From positions 2,579,048-2,643,047 of the forward strand of contig NW_017804464.1 in assembly GCF_001625305.1 (NCBI RefSeq): DNA of 64,000 nt, read 5' to 3'. The translations under genes were made by a program, and so were the position numbers. Under the pieces are notes generated by a model that did no database searches, was not told the DNA's origin, and saw only the letters and a program-made list of their open reading frames with translations. This DNA is from Branchiostoma belcheri. Its lineage: Eukaryota; Chordata; Leptocardii; Amphioxiformes; Branchiostomatidae. Positions 12,004-24,500 of the stretch are shown here, piece by piece. Every line of letters begins with the position of its first letter. The first letter of the stretch is position 1.

Positions 12004-12423
12004 GGCCTTGAGTGGATTATATGGATGACGTCCACGCGCGCATGAATTTTCGTGTTTTCAAAAAGAAAAAAAGACGTTTTTCGACCATACTGTGAATCGT
12101 ACAAAGTATACGTAGCTGCAAACTTAGCAAATATATGCCTTAAATTGAAAACAAATATTGGAAAATGATACTTATGTAGCAGAATGCCAAAATCCATTCC
12201 AAAGGACAAGAAGAAAATGTGAAGGAATGAAAATGAAGAGTCTAGATCCACTATTCACCATGCCAATAAAATAATTCTGTGTGTTTAGTCATTTCATGAC
12301 CACCTAGATTTCATAATGAACATGGTGAAGGCAACTTTTTTTGCCAAACTTTATTATTCGCACGCTCGCATCAGTTTTCGGGTTCCCAGTGGATGTCATC
12401 CATATAATCAAATCAACATGGCC
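12004..12423 (-). mobile_element. PIF/Harbinger-type MITE, family H1 copy 1
   Basis: A 420-bp element with ends GGCC.TTGAGTGGATTATATGG and CCATATAATCAAATCAACAT..GGCC, flanked by TTA on both sides (12001-12003 and 12424-12426). It matches 48556-48954 in reverse complement along its whole length, including an ACCATACTGTxAATCGTAC block. Terminal GGCC plus a TTA duplication fits nonautonomous PIF/Harbinger elements. No transposase is present. It sits upstream of the SRCR receptor gene. Confidence 0.85.
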
Positions 12424-15400
12424 TTACCAACCGTCAGCAGTTTTGAAAGGACGCGTCCGGTGGTAAATAGTTGTGGTTGGTCGATTAAACGTGCTGTCGG
12501 TATTGGACAACTTCGTTAGTATGCGTGTGCGCAAACTTTATTATCGGACGATTTGGCTACGTATATGGAACATATCAACTCCGGTCAATTCATATTTGGG
12601 AAGCCATCTTTCGAAGTTCAAGGGCACCATGTTGAAAGTCATGATGTGGTTGAACTTGCTACTGGAAAAGTAGTAAATGTCTGCATTAAAATGTTTCAAA
12701 AGGTCAAAATTCATCCTTAATGATATCTAGCTTTATTCTTGCCATAACATATAACGTTATAGTTATATAGAAAGGTTTCACGAATTACAGGTTTCAACTT
12801 TCTATTGTCTTTCAAAATCAATATATACATTTTTAATTATGTGACCTGCGTTAGCTAAAACTTGACTTTATCAGGAAATACGCAGTAAGCTTGCGTCTTC
12901 CTGTTGTTTTGTCGTTGAACATGTGACTAGTTTCACTCTCACTGAAAGCTGGTTTCACCGGGAACTAATCTGAAGGACTTTGACTTCCGAAGCCCCGAGT
13001 AAAAATATACAGGAGGAGGAAGTACAGCAAGCTGTGAGCGACAGGGAACAGATTCCGTCTGGGGGAACAGAAACTGGGCCTTCCTCGAGCCAATATCGGA
13101 AGAAAAATGATCTTATTATCTTTGCCAACTACATAGATTCTGTACATGTGCTTCATTTCTTAGTCTTGCGTATCAGTTCAATTCCTTCTTTTTACTATAT
13201 ATACATAGATTACGATTAAAGTAAGGAAGGAAGGATTGACTAAATGAAATGTGTTGACTTCCTATTACAGAGGTCAACACAAGGTCAAAAAGAATGTGCT
13301 TTCCCATGTCAGGGCCGCCATGTTGGCCGGTTAAACTTTGAAGAGCCAGGCTTGTGTATTTGCATAGATATAATGTCATAATTATAGAACTGATATAGAA
13401 TTACTGAATTACTTGTCATAATTACAGAACTGTATTCATGTATAGAATTGTTAATTTACTCGAAAACTTTCAGGTTTGACCATACAACATGGTGGACAAT
13501 GACGTCATAGTCACGTGAGGGCAAACCCCCTATTGCATCACGCAGAAGCATGTCGATACCGACACACAGATCTAGCTAAAAGTTGTCCCCGAGAGTTGCA
13601 ACGATAGACCACACCGAACAGTTCTTCATGGCGTTATTTTTGTCCTGTCTATTTTAGCCCACATGTGTTTTATCGCCCACGGTGAAGTTGCTGATGATAC
13701 TGACATTTCATCTTCCACACGCAGACAAGGTTAGTGACATAACCTGAGTTCAAGGGGACGTCTGAAAAGTTATAATACCCTCCACAGACGATATCAATTT
13801 TGCTTGAGGTACGGCCATATCCCTCCTAGCCTAACAAAACAGGAAGGCTTATATTGTCACAGTAGGGGTATATTTATACAAATTGAAAGCATTTATATAT
13901 TTGTAATGATAATGGAACAAGATGATATACATTTCACTTTTTGGCCCTTTCTTCATGTATGAAAAGTCTGTATGTTACTGTCAGAATGTAGCAAACATGG
14001 GCCACTATGAGCGCGTTCCGTAACATTTGTGCCCAATTTACCGTGAAATGTATTATATTAACCTTGTACGCCGCAGAGCAGGGGTCAGTCTCGCCACATT
14101 TGTCGTAAATTTGCCGTGGAGTCACCCCGCGAGCTCTATAAGGCCACAGCAAGTAAATTTTATGGATGGCATCCTCCACAGACTCCAAATTTAATGCGAT
14201 AGGGCAAAAAAAAAAACAAAGCGGGCCAAAAAACTATGATGCCCTAACTGTGCTTGGTGGCAACTCTACGATAGAAAATACAGTTGAGAGGACATGCTAA
14301 TGAAAACTGACAGTGTAGACATCTATGATCATCTATAGTGACGTCTGACCTTCATATGTGTCTGTTATTACTGGAGAGAGGAATGTAAAATGTCAAAATA
14401 GCAGTCACACCCACTGTTAGAATGTCAGTAGCTTTCGGGATTTAAACTTAAAACACATGGTCTGTGAAAACATTGTACGTATTGTCATAATTATTCTGTC
14501 TCTTATTAAATGATCTGTCATATCAGTAAACATAGCGTGACGCCATGCAGTCTCTGTCGTCTGTGTTTTATTACCACACTGTCTCGCGCAATGGACCAGC
14601 GGGGTAATGAGTTGTAATGAAATATCGATTATTTCCGATTGAAAGTGCGCAATGTTCGTATCCTGGTACTGATTCTAATCCTTCTTTCCGTTTTCGAGGT
14701 ACTTGCTGGGGTCATTCATTCATCCATTCTACTCCATTCATTCATTCATTCATTCATTCATTCATTCATTCCCCTTGACTCTCTCTCTCTCCATGTCTGA
14801 CACACAGCCTATCTGATGATGATGATGAATGGTTTATTATGATTGTCATAATCAGTAATCAAAAACATTTCACAGCCTCAGACTCAATTGCAGACTTTTT
14901 CTACAGTTAAGGTAAAAGTAACTAGTGCCCTCCTAGATATTTACAAAGTATCGTTTATGTAAATTAAACACAAAATCACATTCAATACTAATTCAAAACA
15001 GGTACATTTTGGTACATATAAGTCTGTCTCTCACTCTCACTTACACTCTGACATTGAAGCTGGCGGGTCTCTGAAGTCCAAAGTCATTGTAGTAATCATG
15101 ACGGCCCGTCAGCTATGGTTCTGCACGAACCACACATGGTGAGGTCTTCACGGGTATACTACACATGGTAATGGTTTAGAATGTCGGCTAAATATCATGC
15201 TTCTGTCTGTGCTTGTTAGCCCCGCTATCTTTTCTTGCTTTGGCTTGTTAGTCTGTATTTTGTTGGTTTTCGATAGAAAGGGTAACTCTAATGAACTTTG
15301 CTAAACAAAACTCTGTTTCCCCAAGTATAATCGAGATTTTGGAAAATATCTGACTCCGAATCTGAATTATTCACATTTTAATGTATGGCAATCCACCTAG

Positions 15401-15824
15401 CGGCTTCCTTGTAAATTGCTACATCAATTACATTATACAGCCTTGCTTACATGTGTATGTGTATTTACATACTTACATATTCTGGATATCTCTCTATACA
15501 TTATAGATCTGTGGTTAAATACTCGTACCATAGTTATATCTGTATCTGTCTGTTGGTATATCACACCCACCTACTACTAGTATTATATTAACCTATGTAT
15601 AGTGTTGTATATATCGTATTCTATCTAAACCTGTACATACGGAAACAGGGCTAGGCGTCTAAAATGTTAACGTTCTCAAACGTTTTCTTCTAACAAATTT
15701 TGATTTTCTATATGCAATTGATTTATTTCATTTTCTAACATGCAAGAAAGGGTCACTATGTAGAAGCGTTGTCTCTTAGTCTTTCTTATTGTCTACAATA
15801 GTCTCATTTAAGGGACGCCTTGTT
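12424..15824. other. intergenic, mostly unremarkable
   Basis: No gene recognised. A plus-strand open stretch at about 12980-13110 encodes a Glu/Gln/Ser-rich peptide and could be an exon, but lacks a convincing partner. A minus-strand open frame at 13934-14188 matches no family I know. A CATT-type microsatellite lies at 14713-14772. The 3' untranslated region of the YxTPP protein gene should begin at 15824 and run leftward. Confidence 0.5.
14713..14772. repeat. (CATT)n microsatellite
   Basis: A run of ATTC/CATT tetramers with two early interruptions, followed by a short CT run. Intergenic. Confidence 0.9.
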
Positions 15825-18800
15825 CTATACTTCCCCCTGAATCCGTGTTCTTCCCTCTGTGCTTTCCGTAGGCCATGTCGCGGGCCTCTTTTTCTCCTTC
15901 TCTACCTTTGTTGATTCCTTCTTCAAACCTGTGGCCTCCTCTAGGGTGAAGTAGTAGTTGCCGGTGTCTTCGGGAGGATCGTCTTTGGTCTCTAAGGCAG
16001 GCTGATGTGTCTGTCTTTTCTTCATGGACTTGTCAACCTTGGCGTACATCTGATCAATGGCGTCATCCGACGGCTTCTGGCCCTCTTGCGGCTTTGGCTG
16101 GATCTGCAGTTTGCTCTCGCCGATGCTGGTGTAGTAGTCCTCTTCGTTAGGCGGAGTGTGGTACAGGCTGTCGTCGCCGTCTTGGTCGGCAGGTGGCGTG
16201 TCGTACAGGTTGTCACCACCGTCTTGGTCGACAGGTGGTGTGTCGTAGATGTTGTCGTCTTCGTCCTTAGCGTTTTGGCGTTCTGGAATGACGGCGTAGA
16301 CATCGTCGTCCACGTCCGGCGGGTCGCTCGGTGGCAGTTCGGTGTCGTCCCAGTTTGTCCTCGCGGCCTCCAGCTGGGCGAAGGGGATCCACTCCCTCTC
16401 GTCGCGGGACGAGCTTCTCGGCAGCGAGGCTGGCGGGCGGTTCTTCCCGAGAGGCAGGTCCGAGAGCGGGATCAGCTCCGTGCCTCCTCTCGGCTCGTCG
16501 CCCGGGGTGGGCGGGCGCGAGACGTGGCCGCTGTCCGTGCTGGGTGTGCCGGCGGACTCCACGTCCTGGTCTTGCCGCTTCTGCTCCAACCTGCCACGCC
16601 GTCTCCTGGAAACAAGTAACTGAAAGGTCAAGGCTCGATCACACTATAATGTCCTTGATCATACTTGTCGTGCGACCGCACACAGACGATGGATAGTCCT
16701 GCGTGTGCCCCACAAAATTCAGCTATCGTTACGGAAAAGGTTGTCTCGGGTTCTTGTCGGCGACTGGTTCTGTCACAGCCTGCTTAAAAATCATACATCA
16801 AAATCGTACGACGAATAGGCCACACCGTTAAAAATCCATGACCAGTTGGTATCTGAGTAGCCTTATAGCTTTACTGAATATTTTCTTCAGGTAGACGAGA
16901 TATGATAAACAAGTAAATTACCACACTGTACCACTCCTTAGTAGTTTTATGCATGACAACGAAGTGTAGATGACTTATGTTGTTGAACTCACCCAACCCG
17001 GCAGGCCAGAACGATAAGCGCGACTCCCAACAGAATCAGGAAGATAATACCGCCAACAACGGCCGCAGCCATGACATCGACTGAAGAAAAAAGTAAACTT
17101 TAGGCTCAAACAAACAAACAAACAAACAAATAAGTAAACTAATTACTAACGATATATTCATTTGTGAAAGCTCATTCTTATAGATAATCAACATTGTGTA
17201 AGAACAACTTAATTCCATGTAAAAATCTGTTAAAGCATAATGTGTAAAGCATAAAAGTATAAAGCATAATGTGTTTCATACGTCATAACATATTCTACAT
17301 GTAGATCATCATGATATGTACTGATTTATACATACTCGACATTCCTGGCTTTGGAGCGGTCGTGGTAGTGCTTCTATTGGTTGCCATGGTGGCGGTTGCC
17401 ATGGTGACGGTCGCCTTGGTGACGGTTGTCATGGTGACACTGCTCATTCCAGGTGTTGTGTTTTGCGTCGTCGTTGTGAAATTCGTGGTAGCTACAATTA
17501 AAAAAGCATGCATTGAAGCTGAGGGCGAAATTGGTGTAGCCCCCCTTATAAAAACGTTGACAACTAATACTAGTGCTGCTACTTCATGTTTTAATGCATT
17601 GCTGGTCCCCCTGTAGTTAGAACTTGCAATACTGATGCTCATTATTTTAGGACTGCTAATAGAAAAACCCTCTACTACTACTACTAGTAGTTCTCCAGCA
17701 CTTCTAGCATTCCTGATAATACTGCTCCTCTAACAATTCTATTCTACAATTTAAACTATTGTACTCCTCCTCCTGCCTTTTTTGACCACAATTGTGACTA
17801 CTTTTTACTGTCAATGGTCTGACAAACTTGTATGTCTTCCATTCTGACATAACCAGAAAAAACAACACACCTCGCCTAGGCCTCAACACTCTGTTGTGCA
17901 TACACTAATCGCAATTTAAGGTTAACTTGCCTCGGGCGCGATTTTGTATCGTGATATGATTTGGAAGGCGCAGTTGCCTTCATTACAGAGAACTGGCGCT
18001 CAAAGTTTTGTCTATTTACTAGTAACAAGGCTTTAACGTGGGAGGATAATTTGGGGAGTGGCAAAATCGGTCTTAGTTGAGAGAAAAAAATGCTACAAGA
18101 ACACTGTATGTGACCTTGTAGACAATGGTCACAGATGTCTGTTTGTTGACAATGACACGATGCATGGAAAACCAAAGCAAGGCGAATATTTGATACATGA
18201 CGTACGACACAGGCATCATGGCTGGTTCACTTGAGAATTAGATAATCATACACGGATCATCATTAAAACTACACAATGCAGTATCTAGTGTCAAGAACAA
18301 GGTGGGCGGAACTGGTGACGTCCTGGCGGCCATGTTTTGGCCTGGGGCGGTGACAGCCACAAAGAACAACAGACTTTGGAATCCCAAACACGCCTTGGCG
18401 TCCACAAGTGCAAGAAGGAAGTAGACATACGTTAATCGTATCTATATTGGGTAACGCCTTCTACTTTTGTGCTTTTTGTATCAAGAATGACATTTACAAC
18501 AAACTGTCCACGTCGGGAAAGAAAAATCTACCTCACACAGAAAGAAATAAGACACGAAATGGCAGAATGCGTTTGTAAACACATGAATGATCAGGTAGTT
18601 ACATAAGGTTGACGATTGGACTGTTTACACTGATAATTTGCGCTGACAGATTATCTAAATCGTGCTATGAACTTACGACCATGATTACAAACACCTTCCC
18701 GTTCACATTTCAAACATGAGAACATTTTACAACCGTCGTCGGCCCCTTTTTTTTGCCCAAACTCATGATTAGCCCTACTTGATTTTACACTGTATTATCT

Positions 18801-19086
18801 AAATTGGTGTTTAGTAATTAGGAAGTTAATTTTCATTCTATACACTTTTCCTTTTGTACTATGTTCAGAAGTCGTTGCCATACATTGTGCCTTGTACAAT
18901 AGTCGTGCACTAAAGTTCTTCTACAGAACGAGGGTTTTGGAGCATGGCCTACGTGACAACGTGTATGCGGGGATAGAACAACAACACGACAAATACGCAA
19001 AGACACATACCTTGAGCGAGCGACTCGCCTAAAGACAGAGTAAGTAACACCAGGAGAAGGAAGACGTGGACAGTTGGTCCTTCCAT
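15825..19086 (-). CDS. mucin-stalk membrane protein with YxTPP-repeat signalling tail
   Basis: Model of 4 exons: 19086-19011, 17491-17336, 17080-16993, 16605-15825. Phases match (1-1, 1-1, 2) and the sum is 1101 nt, giving 366 aa. Residues 1 to about 24 are a signal peptide (MEGPTVHVFLLLVLLTLSLG). Exon 2 is a 52-residue Thr/Ser-rich stalk with several N-x-T/S sites, i.e. mucin-like. Exon 3 gives one TM helix (core AAAVVGGIIFLILLGVALIV). The 260-aa tail starts with RRRGR and is acidic, proline-rich and hydrophilic. It has YAVIP (Y210), then three 14-residue repeats with YDTPP, YDTPP and YHTPP at Y227, Y241 and Y255, then DYYTSI, MYAKV and NYYF. YxxP and YDxP are the sites recognised by Crk-type SH2 domains in p130Cas-like scaffolds (known), so an adaptor-docking role is inferred. 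No folded ectodomain is visible; an unseen phase 1-1 exon in the 1.5-kb first intron cannot be excluded. Confidence 0.82.
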
Positions 19087-21323
19087 TGTCTTAGATCTTG
19101 TACTACAGAAGCAAGAACGTCTACTGAAGGAAACCGTGCAGCGACCATAACCTTCAACCACCACGCGTGCCTGCCAAGCTGGTGTGCTACACCGAAAGGC
19201 GGTTATACTGGTTATATAGATAAAGATACAGACCAATTATTAGCTTCTGACTATATATAGCTGCCCACAGCCCTACCTTCGGGCTTGTATAATTAACCCA
19301 TTTGACCGTGTGGTACCATCTCAGCATGGTACTAGTCAGGTTCATTCAGGACGATTATCTGAGGAATGACCCAAAAAAGGAACTAGAAACATTTCACTAC
19401 TGAAATGTGAATAGAAGTGAAACCGTTCGTAATACAATACAATGTTAAGTTCCTCTGTGGCAAACTAAGGCTGCACGTGTAACTGCCAGAGGCCTAGGAT
19501 GTATTGTCTGACAAGCCAAACAGAGAGGACATTGAACCACAATTAAGGGTTGAATCGCCTACAGCAGTGGCGTACAGAACTCCAGTCAGTTCCCACCTTC
19601 CAACTGAAAATAGGTACACTACCTTTTGGCTTATACAATTAACGTTTTTAGCCGTCTGGTACCATCTCCTCATGGCACTGACACAGAGATTGATCTTTGG
19701 GAATCAGAGAAGACAGAAAATGAACTTGAACCCTGTGTATTTCTTTCCCGCTTCCTACCAAGGCTAGGAGTCTTTGCTATCAAGTCTTTGCTTATACCCT
19801 TATTAATATAATAATAATGAAATATGAAATGAAATACCTTAATTGTACATTCGTGCCACGACGGGCTAGGTACAGGTCAAGACTTAACAGACACATAACA
19901 AATATAATTAAGAGAAGGGTGTGCCCGTCCTTAGAGCAAATCATTATCATCCCTCAATTTGCAATCGTTCGACGATCATACGATGTGCGTCATCAGGTCA
20001 TCAACCTCATTATGTTAATGTTTACAGGATTAGATTTATCATTTTCTAAAACTTATCATCATCAAATTTTCCAAGTATTTACAATGCATTTTGCAGGAAT
20101 GATAGTTTCGTTGACATGCATGTTGATTCCTGTTTTATATTATATAATTGTATAATTAGAGCCAGAATGGACTCGGTAGAAGCAGGCTTGGTTGCCGACC
20201 GTATTAATATGTGTTGTTTTTTTATTGTGTTGTATATCAGTTAAATTGTACATCATATGGAAAATGACTTGTTTGCACGGTTCATCCAGTTAAAATACTG
20301 CAGTTTGTTGGTTTCGTATAGCCTTATTTTCCAACTTTCCAACGGTGACTCTATCAAATGCAACACTGACTTCATTATCAACTCCTTTAAGTTACGATAT
20401 TACCTCCCACCATCTGCTTGGTTTTCATTCATATGGATCGACAGCGAAAAGTTCACTTCTGCAAAGGCCGTGACCACTTCTGCAAGCGATCAGCTGATCG
20501 CAAAACCACGTTTTGACGTCTAACTCAAGAATGAAGAACATTTGATGGAAGGAAATAAGTAGGAATAGAATAAAGACCGTGAGGAGTATACTAAGAAAAC
20601 AAGGAGGCCGAGCAATGTCAAACGTTTCATTTTTCTAAAATTGAAAAAGCGGATATTCACCCCCTATCACACCCCCGTTTTGGAACCCCCGTTACGAAAA
20701 GGTCACTCATTCCCAGATTTCGGCATTTGGCGAGTTGGTAAACGCGATGGGCTCTTATGGGGGTTTTACTCCGGGTCTTTGCTGCTCTTGTTTTTGACCT
20801 TGAGGCTCACCCAAACTACCTAAACATCACAAATTTGTCGGTAAAGAACTGATTTACTCATACATCAGTTCATTTTGAAACAAAAAATTCCTAGAACGGC
20901 TTGCACTAGCGGCTGAATACAGAGCTTTTTGTCAATATTTTCCAGTGTTCACGAAACAGATTATCTAAAAAACGTACCATTTATTGTACAAAATAAAATT
21001 ATACTTCCTTTACACCAATTAAAATAATTAAAATATTTGCAATTAGATTGTTGAACTACATGTATTTACAAGTCAAGTTAATATTATAAATCATTAGAAG
21101 GTACAACAAATTAGATGTTCGAGATATATAAAAAATATTTAAATTCATAAATTGCATGTCGTTATATTTTCATGAGAATATTGGGACCAAATAGACTGCT
21201 TCATAACAGTTGTTCATTACATATTAGTCTTATTAAACATATGAAGTTCTTGCATGTTCTTTGTTATGTTTACCTCGGAAAGCATTTTATTTTTTGCTCT
21301 GTTTCCCTTCTTATTCTCCGAAC
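19087..21323. other. intergenic, nothing recognised
   Basis: AT-rich. Two similar short segments (about 19285-19335 and 19623-19677, sharing a GTATAATTAACC..TCTGGTACCATCTC-like block) suggest an old local duplication near the promoter of the upstream gene. A minus-strand AATAAA at 21286-21291 may be the caspase poly(A) signal. Confidence 0.4.
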
Positions 21324-21535
21324 AAATAAGGTCATTGACCTGAACCAGACGTCTATCACTATATGGTAACAAGCGTTGGGTTACATCATGTTGCAATTTT
21401 ATAGCAGGAGGGATTTAGACTCCTGTCACCATATAAGATGAATGTGTTTGAATAGGAATTAACAGAGCAGACCATATGCGAAGGTAAGCAGTCTGCATTT
21501 GCTTTGCAAAAGTTATCTTTTTAGTTTATGATGCT
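21324..21535 (+). repeat. dispersed repeat family B, copy 1
   Basis: Shares GCAATTTTATAGCAGGAGGG, GGTCATTGACCTGAACCAGA and GCATTTGCTTTGCAAA blocks with 41345-41552, and more weakly with 51316-51525. It abuts the last caspase exon. Confidence 0.75.
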
Positions 21536-21538
21536 TGT

Positions 21539-24500
21539 TTACGCGGATGATGTCGACGATTTGAAATAGAGTTTCCCTAAGAGGTGTGTTTTGGTTTCTG
21601 CCGATTGTTTGACGACGATCTCCCTGTTTTCCTCAGTCAGGTTTGCCTCGACCTTGGCCACGTTTCTCCGTACCCGCTCGAACATGGTGGCCACGTCCTC
21701 GTCCCGACCGTACCTGTTGAACGCCCGGACAACTTGCTGGATCAGCACGGATCTGTATCAGGAAGACATCGTGTCATATGGTTACCTACAGTTGAAGAGG
21801 ATACATAATAATACACCTTTTTTTCTCCTTCTAACCTCAAATGTTGCCAAGAAAATGTGTATGAAGCAATGAAGCAAGGAGTGGCGCTAAAGTGGGTTTT
21901 CATTAAATAATCGCAAAGTTGAATGAGAATGAAAGAATGCTTGTGACGTAGTCTTCCTGTAGTAGATTACAGTACATGTATTTAAAAAGCAACGTTGTCT
22001 AACATTATCTGTACTTCACGCTTTTACATTCATCTTCGTAATATAATAATTCACCTAAAACGACAAACAGTTGCCATACACATTAGCCATAGGTGAAGTA
22101 ATCCACACTTTACCCTTGTTCGCGGCTGCGCAATGACACCTTTCCTTCTGCGCATGCCCATGTTACAATGTAGTCCACATCTGTAGGAGCCAGCTTACCA
22201 CACACCCCGGCCCAGTCTACCTGGAACTGAGAATAAAGGCAGAGTGTGTCATCATCGTGGCTTCTGTTGTGTTATTATGTTAACGTTTATGTTTTTGTTT
22301 TATGTTTTGAACAATGCAGTAGTTTCTTAAGTTGGACCACGTGAAGGTAAACATGATGTTACCTTTCATGTTACTATATCAGCATACTTTTTGTCTGGCT
22401 TTCGTGTATGTGTGCGTTTACGTACGTAAGAGAGAGAGAGAGAGAGGGAGAAAGAGAGAGAGAGAGAGAGAAACGATGTATGTACAGTCTACATATTTAT
22501 ATTGTGTTTTGTTTCGAATTCGAAGTGCTTAAACACCATACCGTGGCGGTTTCCGTAGTTGGTTCTTCCTCCGATGAAGAGTCGGAGTCGCTGTCCTGCG
22601 GGTCCCGCATGGCCACCGCGTCAGTCGCGTCATCCACTCCCCACCTCGCCTTCCTCACGCCGACATCTTTTTCACCTAAAACAAGCAACGACAATCCTTG
22701 ATTTGATTTGATTTGATTTATCGAAATTGAAACAGTACAATACACGTGGAACACAGGCAGCAGTTGCTGGTGTCGTGTCCCACACATAGAAACAAATACA
22801 GGACAGGACATTACTCATTTTCCATTGAATTAAGTGAAGAACGTCGTGTAAAGTACCTTTCCCAAGGGCACAAAATCGGTGACATGTCAGGACTCGAACC
22901 CGGGACCTCTTGGTTCCGAGTCGAGCACTCTGCCGTTACGCCACACGACCCCACATCTTTAGATTCAGATTTTTATTTCCAATGACAGAGCACAAGTACA
23001 CGAATAAAATCAATATTACCCGAAATGCGTCATTGATCACAAAGCAGCCGTTAGTGTTAAAAATTTAAGTATACACATCATGATACATTATAGAATAGAA
23101 TCCCCACAGTCAGAATAATCTCAACTTAACTATTAAAAGCTAGATTCGACAACCCCATGGCCATACATTGTACCTTCCCCACATTATATTATTTGTAATT
23201 TGCATAATATATAACCTAAAATGAGACTGAGAGAGCTCTACGTCTTAATATTAGATGAATTGTTAACAAGAAGAATCAGAAAGGCAAAGACTATGCCTGC
23301 CAAGCCGCTGGTAGACAATTTAATTAAGCTCACGTTTGCCCCACGTGTAGCAAGCTCGAAAATTCAAGGCTTCTGCTTTCCCTTCTTCAAAGACCGCTTT
23401 TTTTCCTTCTTCAAAGAAATTCTTGGGAAATTATTGGAATTGCCTCTGCTGTTATGCGGCCAGCTCCAGACTATTTAGTGATTACCATAGTAAATATTCA
23501 ATGCTATGACTAACCGCAGTGTTGTTGCTAGGCCTTTTAAGCATAGCCCCCTATGCTGTGATTTGGGCCCCTATATGCTGTCTTTCAACCAGTATAGGGG
23601 TGTTTTAGGGGGAGAACCTTCATAAGTAATGCAAAAAATGAAAGTATAACTTTAGAATGAAGCTATAGGAAAGGGAAAACCTTAACTTCACAAAATCCGT
23701 ACCTCATTGAGCGAGAAATAGTGTCTCGGGGGATATGATTTTTTTCGGCTCAATGCACGACCTGCGCCGTGAAAGTTGCCCCTCTGTACCTGACCCCTAT
23801 ACTTTGAAAAAAATCCAGGTGAGAGCCCTGTAAACCTGAATGTTCTACTAACCTTAGCCTGGCTACCGGACCTATTTTAGCTCCCGAGTCCCATATTCCT
23901 CTATATTTGCGGAGAGGCATGATGTAGGACTCGGGAGCTGAAATGCTGGTAACCAGGCTAGTCTAACCTCACTTTACCTGAAGTCCACAGTGCGCAAAAC
24001 ACACACCCGTTTTTAATTGGGGTATAACAAAATCTAAAAAGGAGGAAAACTAGACAGGAGAGACAAGAGTTTTTTTAATCTTTTTTAGCCAGGAAAATAA
24101 ATATCCCAGAGTTCATCGCGCTCTTAACCTTACTTAACTACCGTAGTACCGATCCGTTCAGAACCTTTCACGTGATTGGTCGACGTTTTTTTTTATTCCT
24201 ACGAATTTTCATATATTATGCAAATTTGTTCTCTCATCGAATTGTAGCTAAACGCCAGACGCTGTGACGTGCGCCTGCGAGCGCGCTGCTCTTTTCTTGG
24301 ATGTCCAGAAAAACTCGTTCCGACGTCTACGCCGGACAAGACACTCGAAATCATCGGAAGATCCAAATTATCTCTGAGGTGGGTTCTAATTTTTACTAGC
24401 ACACGTATATATAACAGTGGTTCGAAAAATGCTGGAAATGGATGTCTTTGTTACTTATATCAACGTTCTTAAAGAAATCCTTGCTAATTTTGTTTCTATT

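Noticed and set aside
12980..13219. Plus-strand Glu/Gln/Ser-rich open stretch considered as an exon
   Set aside because: Composition is exon-like but no adjoining exons or start could be supported.
13934..14188. Minus-strand 84-aa frame considered as a gene fragment
   Set aside because: No family recognised, no convincing splice partners or conserved motifs.
16005..16619. Plus-strand 204-aa open frame
   Set aside because: Antisense shadow of the GC-rich YxTPP tail exon, which has splice support and clear motifs on the minus strand.
17311..17616. Plus-strand hydrophobic 101-aa frame resembling a small membrane protein
   Set aside because: Reverse complement of Thr-rich codons of the mucin stalk; Thr codons read as Val/Gly on the other strand.
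17876..18175. Minus-strand Cys/His-containing frame in the first intron of the YxTPP gene, considered as a missing ectodomain exon
   Set aside because: Cysteines are not in a known domain spacing, splice sites in the required phase were not convincing, and the four-exon model already closes in frame.
22811..22950. tRNA-like sequence with A and B boxes, considered as a tRNA gene
   Set aside because: Does not fold as a full cloverleaf, continues into a shared non-tRNA body, and recurs in diverged copies: a SINE head.
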